Source: Leptospirales bacterium
GTDB taxonomy: Bacteria > Spirochaetota > Leptospiria > Leptospirales > Leptonemataceae
Reading direction: 5' to 3'
Assembly: GCA_016788865.1 (NCBI GenBank)
Contig: JAEUSB010000012.1
Span: 1-34,203, forward strand
DNA: 34,203 nt
Shown: positions 17,101 to 23,992 of the stretch, piece after piece
How the letters are laid out: the number at the start of each line of letters is the position of its first letter
Position numbering within the stretch: position 1 is the stretch's first letter
Position numbers and translations under genes: made by a program
The notes under the pieces: model-generated
What the model was told of the DNA's origin: nothing
Seen by the model: the letters and a program-made list of their open reading frames with translations, nothing else
The model's database searches: none

Positions 17101-18420
17101 ATGCGTCCTAACTTGCCCGGTTTACCAGGAGAAGCCCCGTCTCCCGTCCGTCATCTCCCACTCGCGGCTTTGCCGCCCCTCTATCTTCTGCTGGCTCGCT
17201 TTGATTCCACCAATATGAATATATATCTAATTTTCTTGATTTATACGACAATCGTTGCGATTTCCTGCTTGTACCTGTTTTTGAATCGCACAGGCGGGTT
17301 TCATCCTCCTCTTCTCTTCGGGACTGCAATCTTATCCGCTCTGCCCCTGATTGCGGCCGGGCCGGTGTTTTCTGTGGACATCTTGCGATACGCCTGGGAG
17401 GGGCGGGTTCAGAATCTCGGATTCAATCCGTATGTCTATCCGCCGGCACATCCGATGTTTGAGAGTGAGACTCTCAACCGCGGAGTCGACCTACCCGGAA
17501 TGACCGCTGTCTATCAACCGCTGGCGTTGATGGCGTTCCGGCTCCTTGCCGCGATTGCGCCGCTCCCGGCTTTCTTCAAAGCGATCTTCTTCTGCTTTGC
17601 CCTGGGAACTGCCAGGCTTCTCATGCTCGATAAGAGGTCATTCGGGACAATCGGCGCCTTTTTTTGCCTTTTGCCTTTAACCCTGATAGAAATCGGCTGG
17701 AGCGGACATCTGGATGTGATCGGCATTTTTTTTTTGGTTTTCGCCGTGCGCCTCCTCAAGCAGAATCGGGGTTTCCTCTGCGGGCTGATGCTTGCGTGCT
17801 CGGCGGGAACGAAATTCCTTCCTTTGATTCTCGCCCCCGCCTTTTTCTTGCGAATGCCAAGGGGCGAGCGAGCCTGGTTCGTTGCGGGCCTGTCGGCCTT
17901 TCCCCTCATGCATATCCCCTTTCTGGATGCCGGGTATGGACTTGTGCGATCGCTTTCCCTCTATTCGGTTTATTGGGCCCACAACGGATTTCTTTACAAT
18001 GCACTGGATTGGTTTGGACTGCCGAATCTGACTGTACGTCTGACGCTTTTATGCGTTTTCGGTGTCATCTGGTTTTTTCTGCAACTGCGTGTACGCAATG
18101 TTGTCGATCTGATCTTTCTCACTTTTCTCGCGCTGATCCTGTGTTCGCCGACCGCATTTCCCTGGTATCTGCTCTGGCTCGTGCCCTTCGGCCTGCGCCG
18201 TTTCCCCGTAACCACCATAGTGTTTCTTTCGGGCAGTTTTTACACCTACTGGACCGAGGCCGTCTTCCTCGATACGGGAGTTCGATACGAGAGCGCCCTC
18301 ATCCGGAATCTGGAATACTCGGCGGCGCTGGCGACCTTGTGCTTCGAGTTCATGATTCTGCGGTTGGCGGGCTATCGGCTGTTTCGCCGATCCGGGCACC
18401 CGACGGGCCATCTCAAATAA
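17101..18420 (+). CDS. Polytopic membrane glycosyltransferase (GT87/mannosyltransferase-like)
   Basis: This is a hydrophobic protein of 439 residues from ATG 17101; an in-frame TTG at 17053 would add 16. I count about 10-12 membrane segments. The first periplasmic loop holds FSVDILRYAWEGRVQNLGFNPY with an acidic residue in the position of the GT-C catalytic Asp, and further on SAGTKFLPLILAP and SPTAFPWYLLWLVP. These are features of GT-C enzymes that use polyprenyl-phosphate sugars. It likely works with the GT2 just upstream, which could provide the lipid-linked donor. The 218 bases between them hold no gene I can support. It converges with the sigma-factor gene at 18541. Confidence 0.8.
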   Translation: MRPNLPGLPGEAPSPVRHLPLAALPPLYLLLARFDSTNMNIYLIFLIYTTIVAISCLYLFLNRTGGFHPPLLFGTAILSALPLIAAGPVFSVDILRYAWEGRVQNLGFNPYVYPPAHPMFESETLNRGVDLPGMTAVYQPLALMAFRLLAAIAPLPAFFKAIFFCFALGTARLLMLDKRSFGTIGAFFCLLPLTLIEIGWSGHLDVIGIFFLVFAVRLLKQNRGFLCGLMLACSAGTKFLPLILAPAFFLRMPRGERAWFVAGLSAFPLMHIPFLDAGYGLVRSLSLYSVYWAHNGFLYNALDWFGLPNLTVRLTLLCVFGVIWFFLQLRVRNVVDLIFLTFLALILCSPTAFPWYLLWLVPFGLRRFPVTTIVFLSGSFYTYWTEAVFLDTGVRYESALIRNLEYSAALATLCFEFMILRLAGYRLFRRSGHPTGHLK

Positions 18421-18450
18421 GGCGCGTCTCATAAGAATGACACACCGAAT

Positions 18451-18562
18451 GAAAAATGCGTCAGGCTCAGTGATTTCCGTCCCGATCCTTGACGCCCACG
18501 CCGGTTTTGTCTGCTCCAGCACCGCGGGGATTCTGCTTCCTCAGACGCCTGGATCAAAACGA
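18451..18562. repeat. 112-base repeat, partner of 14680-14791
   Basis: This segment covers the space after the membrane glycosyltransferase gene and the last codons of the convergent sigma-factor gene. Its copy after pit at 14680-14791 is the left side of the tandem-duplication junction. No terminator-like hairpin with a T-tract is evident between the two convergent genes. Confidence 0.9.
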
Positions 18563-19389
18563 GCCAGGATTTCATCGAGAATTCGCGCGGGCGCCTCAAA
18601 GTAAGGATGATCGCGAAAAACATCGCGATATTCCGGCCGCTGAAAGTCATCCTCCTCGCATTGAAGTTCCGATGCTTGCTCCTTCATTCGCCGCAGATGC
18701 GGCGCTGAAAAACGCGGATTTGCAGGATCGATCCATCCGTTCATCTGAAATCCCTTCATCTTTTTGTTGCAACGGCACGGGTTCGCTTCGTTAATCAAAC
18801 CGCATTTATCGTCCATGAACTGGTACAGATCGCGCCGCGCACGACTGAGTCGTTTGCGAAATGCATCGTGTGAAATAGCAATCAGATCCGCACTCTCCAG
18901 GTCAGACATGCCCATGAAATCGGAGAGAATCAAAGCGATTCTCTGCTCTCGGTCAAGGCAAAGCAGCATTCCAAGCGTGCAGGAGGCTTTGGCTTCTGCG
19001 ACGAGAACTAGATTTTCCGGATTTGCGAGCTCGCTTGCGGGAACTTCAACATCCGCAACTTCGCGCAGACCCTGGGCATACGCATCAAAGCCCGCCGTGA
19101 TCTCTTCAAGACGACCGCGCCTGGCATTGAGGCTGTGGTTGATTGCAATTCGATATGCCCAGGTTCTAAACCGCGCGCGACTGGCGTCGTAGGCGGCAAG
19201 GTTGGTGGCGACTTTCAGGAGCACTTCCTGCGTTGCATCCTCCGATTCTTGCGGATTGAGCAAGACCCGTCGTATGACGTTATAAACCCAGTCCCTCACG
19301 CTGAGCAATAGGGCGTCGAGCGCGGCCCGGTCGCCCGCGCGCGCTCGCTCGACGAGTTGAGTTTCATCGGATGCGCCAGGATGTATCAA
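18541..19389 (-). CDS. ECF-type RNA polymerase sigma factor with Cys-containing C-terminal extension
   Basis: The 282-residue protein has a sigma-70 region 2 (LLSVRDWVYNVIRRVLLNPQ with DATQEVLLKVATNLAAYD, then FRTWAYRIAINHSLN) and a region 4 around residues 140-190 (DREQRIALILSDFMGMSDL, then AIAHD-like AISHDAFRKRLSRARRDLYQ). About 90 further residues follow, with CGLINEANPCRCNKK and NGWIDPANPRF, a tail found in a subgroup of ECF factors; its Cys/His pattern could bind a metal or a partner. It shares an ATGA overlap with the upstream monooxygenase-like gene. No anti-sigma factor is visible, so the tail may do the regulating. Confidence 0.85.
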   Translation of the reverse strand: MIHPGASDETQLVERARAGDRAALDALLLSVRDWVYNVIRRVLLNPQESEDATQEVLLKVATNLAAYDASRARFRTWAYRIAINHSLNARRGRLEEITAGFDAYAQGLREVADVEVPASELANPENLVLVAEAKASCTLGMLLCLDREQRIALILSDFMGMSDLESADLIAISHDAFRKRLSRARRDLYQFMDDKCGLINEANPCRCNKKMKGFQMNGWIDPANPRFSAPHLRRMKEQASELQCEEDDFQRPEYRDVFRDHPYFEAPARILDEILARFDPGV

Positions 19390-19739
19390 AGGGGTTGCCG
19401 CCGGAACATTTCAAAGATCAAGGTCTGCTTCATCAACGCGAAAAATTCTTTTGCAGCCTCGGATTGTTGCAGTTTCTCACCAGCCTGTTTGCAAAAGTCT
19501 GAATCTTCCCAATACAGGATGTCCAGCATAACTCCTGGCCGATCGTTCGACTGAAATGCGCGCCACGCCAGGAACCCATCCTGTTTCTTCAGCAATGGCA
19601 ACATGGTCACGCGCAGCCTGTGGTAGTTCTCGGCCTGGTCGGGGTCGCACTCGACAATTGAAATTTCGACAGCAGCGGTTTCCGGAAGAGTTTCCAGGGT
19701 GAGCAGGTCCTGCCCCTGTGATTTTAAGCTTTCTAGCAT
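19386..19739 (-). CDS. Antibiotic biosynthesis monooxygenase (ABM)-like small protein
   Basis: The 117-residue protein has an alpha/beta ferredoxin-like pattern typical of dimeric alpha-beta-barrel proteins: a strand AVEISIVECDP, a helix AENYHRLRVTMLPLLKKQDGF, the strand LAWRAFQSNDRPGVMLDILYW (split by a turn), and a helix from FCKQAGEKLQ to FEMF. Such proteins act as small oxygenases, hydrolases or binding proteins; no catalytic residue can be named here. AGGAG lies upstream of ATG 19739. The sigma-factor gene begins in its stop codon, so the pair forms one operon, and this protein may be the sensor or the reporter of the sigma factor's stimulus (inference). Confidence 0.65.
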   Translation of the reverse strand: MLESLKSQGQDLLTLETLPETAAVEISIVECDPDQAENYHRLRVTMLPLLKKQDGFLAWRAFQSNDRPGVMLDILYWEDSDFCKQAGEKLQQSEAAKEFFALMKQTLIFEMFRRQPL

Positions 19740-19852
19740 ACAGCAATTCTCCTTGAGGTAAGGTCCTCTATGTATTGATACACAGGCAATGGTCCTTTGT
19801 GACCGAATCGATTAGAAAAACCGAGACGCGTCTACCAGGGAAAAGAGTTGCC

Positions 19853-19880
19853 AGATATGAATGGTCGACCATATATATCT
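19853..19880. promoter_or_regulatory. 28-base palindromic operator ahead of the DUF2892-tetR pair
   Basis: Arms of 14 bases, AGATATGAATGGTC and GACCATATATATCT, match except for two positions; the central 12 bases (ATGGTCGACCAT) are perfect. It ends directly before the GAGGAG Shine-Dalgarno of the DUF2892 gene. Size and place fit autoregulation by the TetR protein encoded second in this operon. Confidence 0.65.
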
Positions 19881-19893
19881 GAGGAGATCAAAA

Positions 19894-20139
19894 ATGAATA
19901 AACTATTAGAAACTATAACCCTGCGATTCGCTCAGAATGTCGGTATTGTGGATCGCGTAGTTCGTGGGGCCTTTTCGGTGTCCATCCTCGTACTTTACGT
20001 CTGCGGTTTGATCAACGGATGGGTGTTCGCAGGTCTTGGGATCCTTGCCGTGATGATTTTCCTGACAAGTGTGACAGGAAAGTGCAGCATTTATCACCTT
20101 ACCGGACTCTCAAGTCGCAGGGTCCCGCGCGGGGAGTGA
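19894..20139 (+). CDS. DUF2892/YgaP-like small inner-membrane protein
   Basis: The 81-residue protein starts MNKLLETITLRFAQNVGIVD, with RVVRGAFSVSILVLYVCGLI and GWVFAGLGILAVMIFLTSVTG as two membrane helices, and CSIYHLTGL after the second helix. This layout, NxGxxDRxxR then two helices then a Cys before a Tyr/Leu stretch, is that of DUF2892 proteins, which also occur as the membrane tail of the rhodanese YgaP. ATG 19894 has GAGGAG eight bases upstream. It precedes a TetR gene by six bases and shares its operator. No rhodanese domain is present. Confidence 0.8.
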   Translation: MNKLLETITLRFAQNVGIVDRVVRGAFSVSILVLYVCGLINGWVFAGLGILAVMIFLTSVTGKCSIYHLTGLSSRRVPRGE

Positions 20140-20145
20140 CGGGAA

Positions 20146-20790
20146 GTGAAAGCGGTTACGACCAGAGCCGAAATAGTTTCCAGGCTGTACGAACACGTCT
20201 GGGAGAACGGGCATACTGCGACAAGCATCGGCGACATCGCAGGAAAGGCCGGAATCCTGAAAGGATCCTTCTACAACTACTTCACAGATAAGGCCGATTT
20301 CACGGACGCAATCCTTGAAAAGTACGCGCAAGAGTGGAGCGCTTTCATGCGCAACCAACTGTTGTCTCCGGAACCAATGAAGGCGCGTTTCAAGCATCTC
20401 TTCGCGGCCCTTCGAAGACGCTATCGTGATGAAAGCTTTCTTTTGCGCGGCTGCCTTGCAGGAAATCTGTGCCAGGAGCGCGCGCGGAATGATAAGGGTT
20501 TCGCAGAACGCGTCGAAAAAGTCTTTGCGCTCGTGGAGCTGATTATACACGCCGCACTGCAAGCCGGTCAGAAAGAAGGATCGTTGCCCAAGCGTGCTAA
20601 CATAGATCAGATATCGCGCTTTATCTTGAATAGCCTTCAAGGGGCGCTCCTTCGAATGAAATCGGTCAGGTCCGTGCTGCCGCTTAACGACCTTGAAGCG
20701 CACTTGGAGGCCTTCGTTTTTCAAAAGAAAAAGCAAAATGTCGGAAAAACGGGCTCACCGAAACGATCCACAAAGCGGGCCCGAGCATAA
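20146..20790 (+). CDS. TetR/AcrR family transcriptional regulator
   Basis: The 214-residue protein begins at GTG 20146, preceded by GGGAAG. The HTH reads TRAEIVSRLYEHVWENGHTA, then TSIGDIAGKAGILKGSFYNYFTDKADF. The C-terminal domain contains FLLRGCLAGNLCQERA with two Cys that could sense electrophiles, as in the NemR/AcuR-like branch; this is an analogy, not a demonstration. It forms an operon with the DUF2892 gene. The last about 20 residues are basic and low in complexity (KKKQNVGKTGSPKRSTKRARA). The 28-base palindrome at 19853 is its probable target. Confidence 0.85.
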   Translation: MKAVTTRAEIVSRLYEHVWENGHTATSIGDIAGKAGILKGSFYNYFTDKADFTDAILEKYAQEWSAFMRNQLLSPEPMKARFKHLFAALRRRYRDESFLLRGCLAGNLCQERARNDKGFAERVEKVFALVELIIHAALQAGQKEGSLPKRANIDQISRFILNSLQGALLRMKSVRSVLPLNDLEAHLEAFVFQKKKQNVGKTGSPKRSTKRARA

Positions 20791-20811
20791 ACCGAAACAA
20801 ATTTTTCCGCC

Positions 20812-20857
20812 TTGACAGACAACGCCGTCAATTACATGTGACTATTAAGTCACATGT
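20812..20857 (+). promoter_or_regulatory. Promoter and perfect 24-base operator covering the start of the ArsR-SRPBCC gene
   Basis: TTGACA (20812-20817) is a consensus -35. Downstream, ACATGTGACT-ATTA-AGTCACATGT (20834-20857) is a perfect inverted repeat with 10-base arms and includes the ATG at 20854-20856. No Shine-Dalgarno precedes that ATG, so the transcript may be leaderless and the protein may bind over its own start codon. The -10 box is unclear; candidates lie inside the palindrome. Confidence 0.7.
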
Positions 20858-21648
20858 CAGACAAAGAGCTTCGTCCTGTATTCAAGGCCCTCGCCGACGA
20901 AAGCAGGCGGCGGATTCTGGATATTGTGAAGGTAAATGCAGGGATCTCAGTGGGGGACGTCGCCGAGCGTTTTGACTTCAGCAGGTTTGCAGTTATGAAG
21001 CATTTGCGCATACTTGAAGAAGCCAATCTGCTCAAGATTCAGAAGGATGGCCGATTTCGAAAAATCTATCTGAACTCTGTCCCGATTCAGATGATTTACG
21101 ACCGCTGGCTGTCCAAATACAGCCGGCACTGGGCAAAAGGTCTGACACGACTGAAGTATCAGCTGGAAGATGAGGAGAAGATCATGAACAAAGAAGTAAA
21201 ACAAGTGTACGTAATGTACATCAGAACGGGGATCGAGAAGCTATGGAAAGCGCTGATTACCGCGGACATCACTCCGGAGTGGTTTGCCGGAATGTCCGTT
21301 CGATTTGAGCCAAAAGTTGGAGCGCCACTGACCTACGAAACAAACGCGCCGGATGGAAAGATAATGCGACTGGTTCAGGGGAAGGTTCTGGAATTTTTAC
21401 CCCAGAAGTCCCTGACTTACTCGTTCAGTCTTCAAGTGGATGAGAAAGTGAAAGCAGACAAGGAATCGCGAGTGAGATATGAACTTGAGGACCTGGGTGA
21501 AACGATAAAGTTAACCGTCACACATGATCAATTTGAAAGCGAAACTCAGAGTTATGTGGGAACATCGCAGGGTTGGCCAATGCACTTGAGCAATCTAAAG
21601 ACTTTCATAGAAACGGGGAAGGTGCTCGCGCTGCCGAAAATGCACTGA
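20854..21648 (+). CDS. ArsR-type HTH fused to an SRPBCC/AHSA1 domain
   Basis: The first about 95 residues of 264 are a winged HTH of the ArsR type (FKALADESRRRILDIVKVNAG, then RFDFSRFAVMKHLRILEEANLLK). From about residue 120 a START/AHSA1-like domain follows (VYVMYIRTGIEKLWKALITAD with ITPEWFAGMSVRFEPKVGA, and later TKLTVTHDQFE-like TIKLTVTHDQFESETQ, ending WPMHLSNLKTFIETGK). The two are usually adjacent genes; here they are one chain, so the ligand pocket probably controls DNA binding directly. No metal-binding Cys pair of arsenic-sensing ArsR is present. The operator palindrome overlaps the start codon, suggesting autoregulation. The YHS-domain gene follows 14 bases downstream. Confidence 0.85.
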   Translation: MSDKELRPVFKALADESRRRILDIVKVNAGISVGDVAERFDFSRFAVMKHLRILEEANLLKIQKDGRFRKIYLNSVPIQMIYDRWLSKYSRHWAKGLTRLKYQLEDEEKIMNKEVKQVYVMYIRTGIEKLWKALITADITPEWFAGMSVRFEPKVGAPLTYETNAPDGKIMRLVQGKVLEFLPQKSLTYSFSLQVDEKVKADKESRVRYELEDLGETIKLTVTHDQFESETQSYVGTSQGWPMHLSNLKTFIETGKVLALPKMH

Positions 21649-21662
21649 GAAAGGGAAGAGAA

Positions 21663-22154
21663 ATGAACAGGAAGATAAACAAAAAAATAATAGTGATCGC
21701 AGCGATTTTCATCCTGGCTGGCGCGGGTGCGGCCATCGCATCAAAAAAGAAAATCTCACCGATTGGTTGGGGCTGGTTTGGTAAGGTTTACACGCGCGAC
21801 GGGCTGGCACTTGAAGGGTATGATCCGGTCACCTACCATACGGAAGGCAAGCCCAAAAAGGGCAGTCCCGCTTACGCAATGGACTGGAATGGCTCGACCC
21901 TCCTTTTCTCTACAGCCGAGAATAAAACTGCTTTTGAAAAAGATCCAGCTAAATACGCTCCTGCCTTTGGCGGTTTCTGTTCATTCGCCGCAAGCAAGGG
22001 GTTTACTGCGAAGGCAGACCCAACGGCCTGGAAAATTGAGGGGAGAAAACTGTACCTCTTTAATGACGCGGAAATGCGCGAGAATTGGATCTCGGAGCTT
22101 GAGAAAGGCGTAATTGGTCGGGCGGAAATGAACTGGGCGAAACGCCCCGAGTAA
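21663..22154 (+). CDS. YHS domain-containing exported or membrane-anchored protein
   Basis: The 163-residue protein has one hydrophobic N-terminal segment (IIVIAAIFILAGAGAAIA), acting as a signal peptide or anchor. A YHS domain follows (LALEGYDPVTYHTEGKPKKG to YAPAFGGFCSFA), with one conserved Cys in GGFCSFAASKG. YHS domains are linked to metal binding and appear in metal-transport proteins. The C-terminal segment (KIEGRKLYLFNDAEMRENW) is the typical continuation in this stand-alone family. GGGAAGAG precedes ATG 21663. It likely shares the ArsR-SRPBCC operon and could be under its control. Confidence 0.85.
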   Translation: MNRKINKKIIVIAAIFILAGAGAAIASKKKISPIGWGWFGKVYTRDGLALEGYDPVTYHTEGKPKKGSPAYAMDWNGSTLLFSTAENKTAFEKDPAKYAPAFGGFCSFAASKGFTAKADPTAWKIEGRKLYLFNDAEMRENWISELEKGVIGRAEMNWAKRPE

Positions 22155-22161
22155 CTGCCGC

Positions 22162-22515
22162 TTACTTTTTCGTTTTTTTCTTTCTGGGTTTAGCTTTGAT
22201 GTTTTTGTTTGCGTCCAGGGCGAGCTGAATCCAGCGGCTGAAGTCTTTCTTGCTTTCCGTGGCTGCCGGTCCGATTAGAAGCCATCCCTTCATAGGCTTA
22301 CCTGTGAGGTCAAAAGACCTCACACCCTTTTCAGCAAGCAGCTTGTCCGTCAACTCAGCCGGGCAGCGCAGCATGAGATCATGTTTATCAACGCCTACAC
22401 ACATCTTATCGTTCACCATGAAGGCGATTCCACCAAACATTTGTTTCTCTTTGACGCCGCGAATTTCAGAGAGAGATTTGCGAACTCTCTCCGCGAGTTT
22501 TTCATTAAAGGCCAT
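22162..22515 (-). CDS. TfoX/Sxy N-terminal domain protein
   Basis: The 117-residue protein follows the TfoX N-terminal domain pattern: ERVRKSLSEIRGVKEKQMFGG, IAFMVNDKMCVGVDKHDLMLR, then GKPMKGWLLIGPA. Its basic C-terminal tail is rich in Lys (KPRKKKTKK). Stand-alone TfoX-N proteins of this size are common and mostly uncharacterised; a competence role should not be assumed. It sits 12 bases after the membrane-protein gene in the HxlR-controlled unit and has its own GGAG. It converges with the YHS gene with only 7 bases between stops. Confidence 0.85.
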   Translation of the reverse strand: MAFNEKLAERVRKSLSEIRGVKEKQMFGGIAFMVNDKMCVGVDKHDLMLRCPAELTDKLLAEKGVRSFDLTGKPMKGWLLIGPAATESKKDFSRWIQLALDANKNIKAKPRKKKTKK

Positions 22516-22527
22516 TCCCGCTCTCCT

Positions 22528-22938
22528 TTACTCGGATTTCAGTTTACGATAAGCCAGGCCGATCAATGGTCCGGTTACACCAAATTGAATCAAGTGAAAC
22601 GCAGCTTGAATCAAAAGCCATAGCCCCGTGTTTGCAACCTGAATCTTCGCCGTGTTGGCGATTGTAGAAACGGAGAAAAGGAACAGGCCCATGATTAAGC
22701 CGAACTGAAGCCCGCGCTTGATGGGGTTCCCGGATCTAAAATAGAAAGGGTAAAGGTACGCCAGAACCAGTCCCTGAATCAACATTGATCCAAAACCCAG
22801 AGGGATGATTGGATCAGGCCTATTGTAGATGCCAAACGAATCGTAGAGTTCCTTGAAAAACAAAAAGTGCCATGACGCACCGAGAATGAACGTCGGCACC
22901 AGATATCCCAGAACCGCTAAAACAAAACCTTTTCGCAT
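22528..22938 (-). CDS. Small four-helix membrane protein of unknown function
   Basis: The 136-residue protein has four predicted membrane helices (VLAVLGYLVPTFILGASW, PLGFGSMLIQGLVLAYLYPF, FGLIMGLFLFSVSTIA, FGVTGPLIGLAY). The second half of helix one is followed by HFLFFKELYDSFGIYNRPDP, a motif I have seen in uncharacterised proteins near HxlR regulators but cannot name. GAGGAGG precedes the ATG at 22938. It is divergent from the HxlR gene, and the two HxlR-type palindromes lie in the shared intergenic space, so it is the most likely regulated target. Confidence 0.7.
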   Translation of the reverse strand: MRKGFVLAVLGYLVPTFILGASWHFLFFKELYDSFGIYNRPDPIIPLGFGSMLIQGLVLAYLYPFYFRSGNPIKRGLQFGLIMGLFLFSVSTIANTAKIQVANTGLWLLIQAAFHLIQFGVTGPLIGLAYRKLKSE

Positions 22939-22956
22939 GAGAACCTCCTCTGATAG

Positions 22957-22998
22957 CTTGCATAATGCAAGTGATAAATATAGCTTGTGTTATGCAAG
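22957..22998. promoter_or_regulatory. Twin palindromic sites between the membrane-protein and hxlR genes
   Basis: CTTGCA-TAA-TGCAAG (22957-22971) is a perfect 6-base-arm inverted repeat. CTTGTG-TTA-TGCAAG (22984-22998) is the same site with one substitution that breaks a single arm pair. Their centres are 27 bases apart, nearly three helical turns. HxlR proteins commonly bind two such sites near their own gene. Confidence 0.7.
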
Positions 22999-23018
22999 TA
23001 TTTCTCGATACTAAAAGT

Positions 23019-23426
23019 ATGTTGGACAAACATTCTACGCACTGCCCAATCGCTTTTGGTTTGAACCTGTTCGGGGACCGGTGGACTCTGTTGATCTTGC
23101 GCGATATCCTTTTCCAGGATAAGAAACACTACGGTGATTTTCTGGATTCCGATGAGGCGATTTCCACGAACATTCTTGCGGACCGGTTAGAACAGCTGGA
23201 AACCCAAAAAATCCTGAAAAAAAGCCGGGACCGACTGAATCGGAAACGTTTCATCTACACTCCGACTGCGAAAGGTCTTGATCTGATTCCTGTCATACTT
23301 GCAATCGTGCGCTGGAGTGGCAAACACGACGCCCAGACGGAGGCTCCGCGACCTTTTCTACGGAAACTTGAGAAACCAGCAAATGAAATCGAACGCGAGA
23401 TTCGCCGCCGGTTTAAATGGACGTAG
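23019..23426 (+). CDS. HxlR family winged-helix regulator
   Basis: The 135-residue protein from ATG 23019 reads THCPIAFGLNLFGDRWTLLI and LRDILFQDKKHYGDFLDSDE, then ISTNILADRLEQLETQKILK and the wing RLNRKRFIYTPTAKGLDLIP. This is the HxlR pattern, including the N-terminal Cys (Cys9) used for redox or electrophile sensing in some members. In-frame ATGs at 22965 and 22992 would place the operators inside the coding region, so the later start is preferred even though no strong Shine-Dalgarno is seen. It is divergent from the small membrane-protein/TfoX pair. Confidence 0.85.
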   Translation: MLDKHSTHCPIAFGLNLFGDRWTLLILRDILFQDKKHYGDFLDSDEAISTNILADRLEQLETQKILKKSRDRLNRKRFIYTPTAKGLDLIPVILAIVRWSGKHDAQTEAPRPFLRKLEKPANEIEREIRRRFKWT

Positions 23427-23542
23427 TGTGCGCGACTCGATTGCACGCGGGATCCAGCCCACAGAGGTGCGGTCTTCTCAACCCGGTATGCTCGAGCGAA
23501 GATCCAGAAAAGTTTGGCCTTCGCCCGGCAATCTGTTCTAGA

Positions 23543-23992
23543 TTAGACCGTTGATTTATGCGCCGTCAACCTCCCTCGTACGGAGAATGCCAGAGCAAAG
23601 GCGAATAACGTTGGACCAATCCAGGCATCGCTAATTTTTATTACGCCCGGGATGACCATAAAGATGATCAATCCCGTATCCGCCAGACCCACCAGAGACA
23701 AATTTATCCAGAAACCAGCCCCTGAGTTCTTCCAGTTCAACAATGCAGCGATCGATACAGCAAGAACGCCCATCCATGCGATATTAAACGAATGGAACGC
23801 AAAAACATTCTTGCTAATCAGCTCCATGTCTGCCGGGGCATTCGCAGAATCCGCCTGTACTCCACTCAACATCGAAATGAATTCCGGCGGATTTTGACTT
23901 GCGTGAAGCATTGCAGTTCCTCCAAGAATGTGAACAAGACCCCACAGTACGTAGAATAGTGCGCCGATTCGAGCGGCATAGTTAGCACTCAT
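23543..23992 (-). CDS. Small membrane protein of unknown function
   Basis: The 149-residue protein has four hydrophobic segments (IGALFYVLWGLVHILGGTAM, FNIAWMGVLAVSIAALL, INLSLVGLADTGLIIFMVIPG, IGPTLFAFALAFSVRG). I do not recognise a family. Its start overlaps the stop of the YCII-like gene by four bases, so it belongs to the ECF42 unit. It converges with hxlR across 116 bases with no evident feature. Confidence 0.65.
   Translation of the reverse strand: MSANYAARIGALFYVLWGLVHILGGTAMLHASQNPPEFISMLSGVQADSANAPADMELISKNVFAFHSFNIAWMGVLAVSIAALLNWKNSGAGFWINLSLVGLADTGLIIFMVIPGVIKISDAWIGPTLFAFALAFSVRGRLTAHKSTV

Noticed and set aside
17664..18434. 256-codon plus-strand frame inside the membrane glycosyltransferase gene
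   Set aside because: It lies in another frame of a clear polytopic membrane protein; there is no start signal and no motifs.
19771..19782. TGTAT-TG-ATACA palindrome before the ABM-like gene
   Set aside because: It is short and AT-rich, with no second copy or nearby cognate regulator; noted only as a weak possibility.
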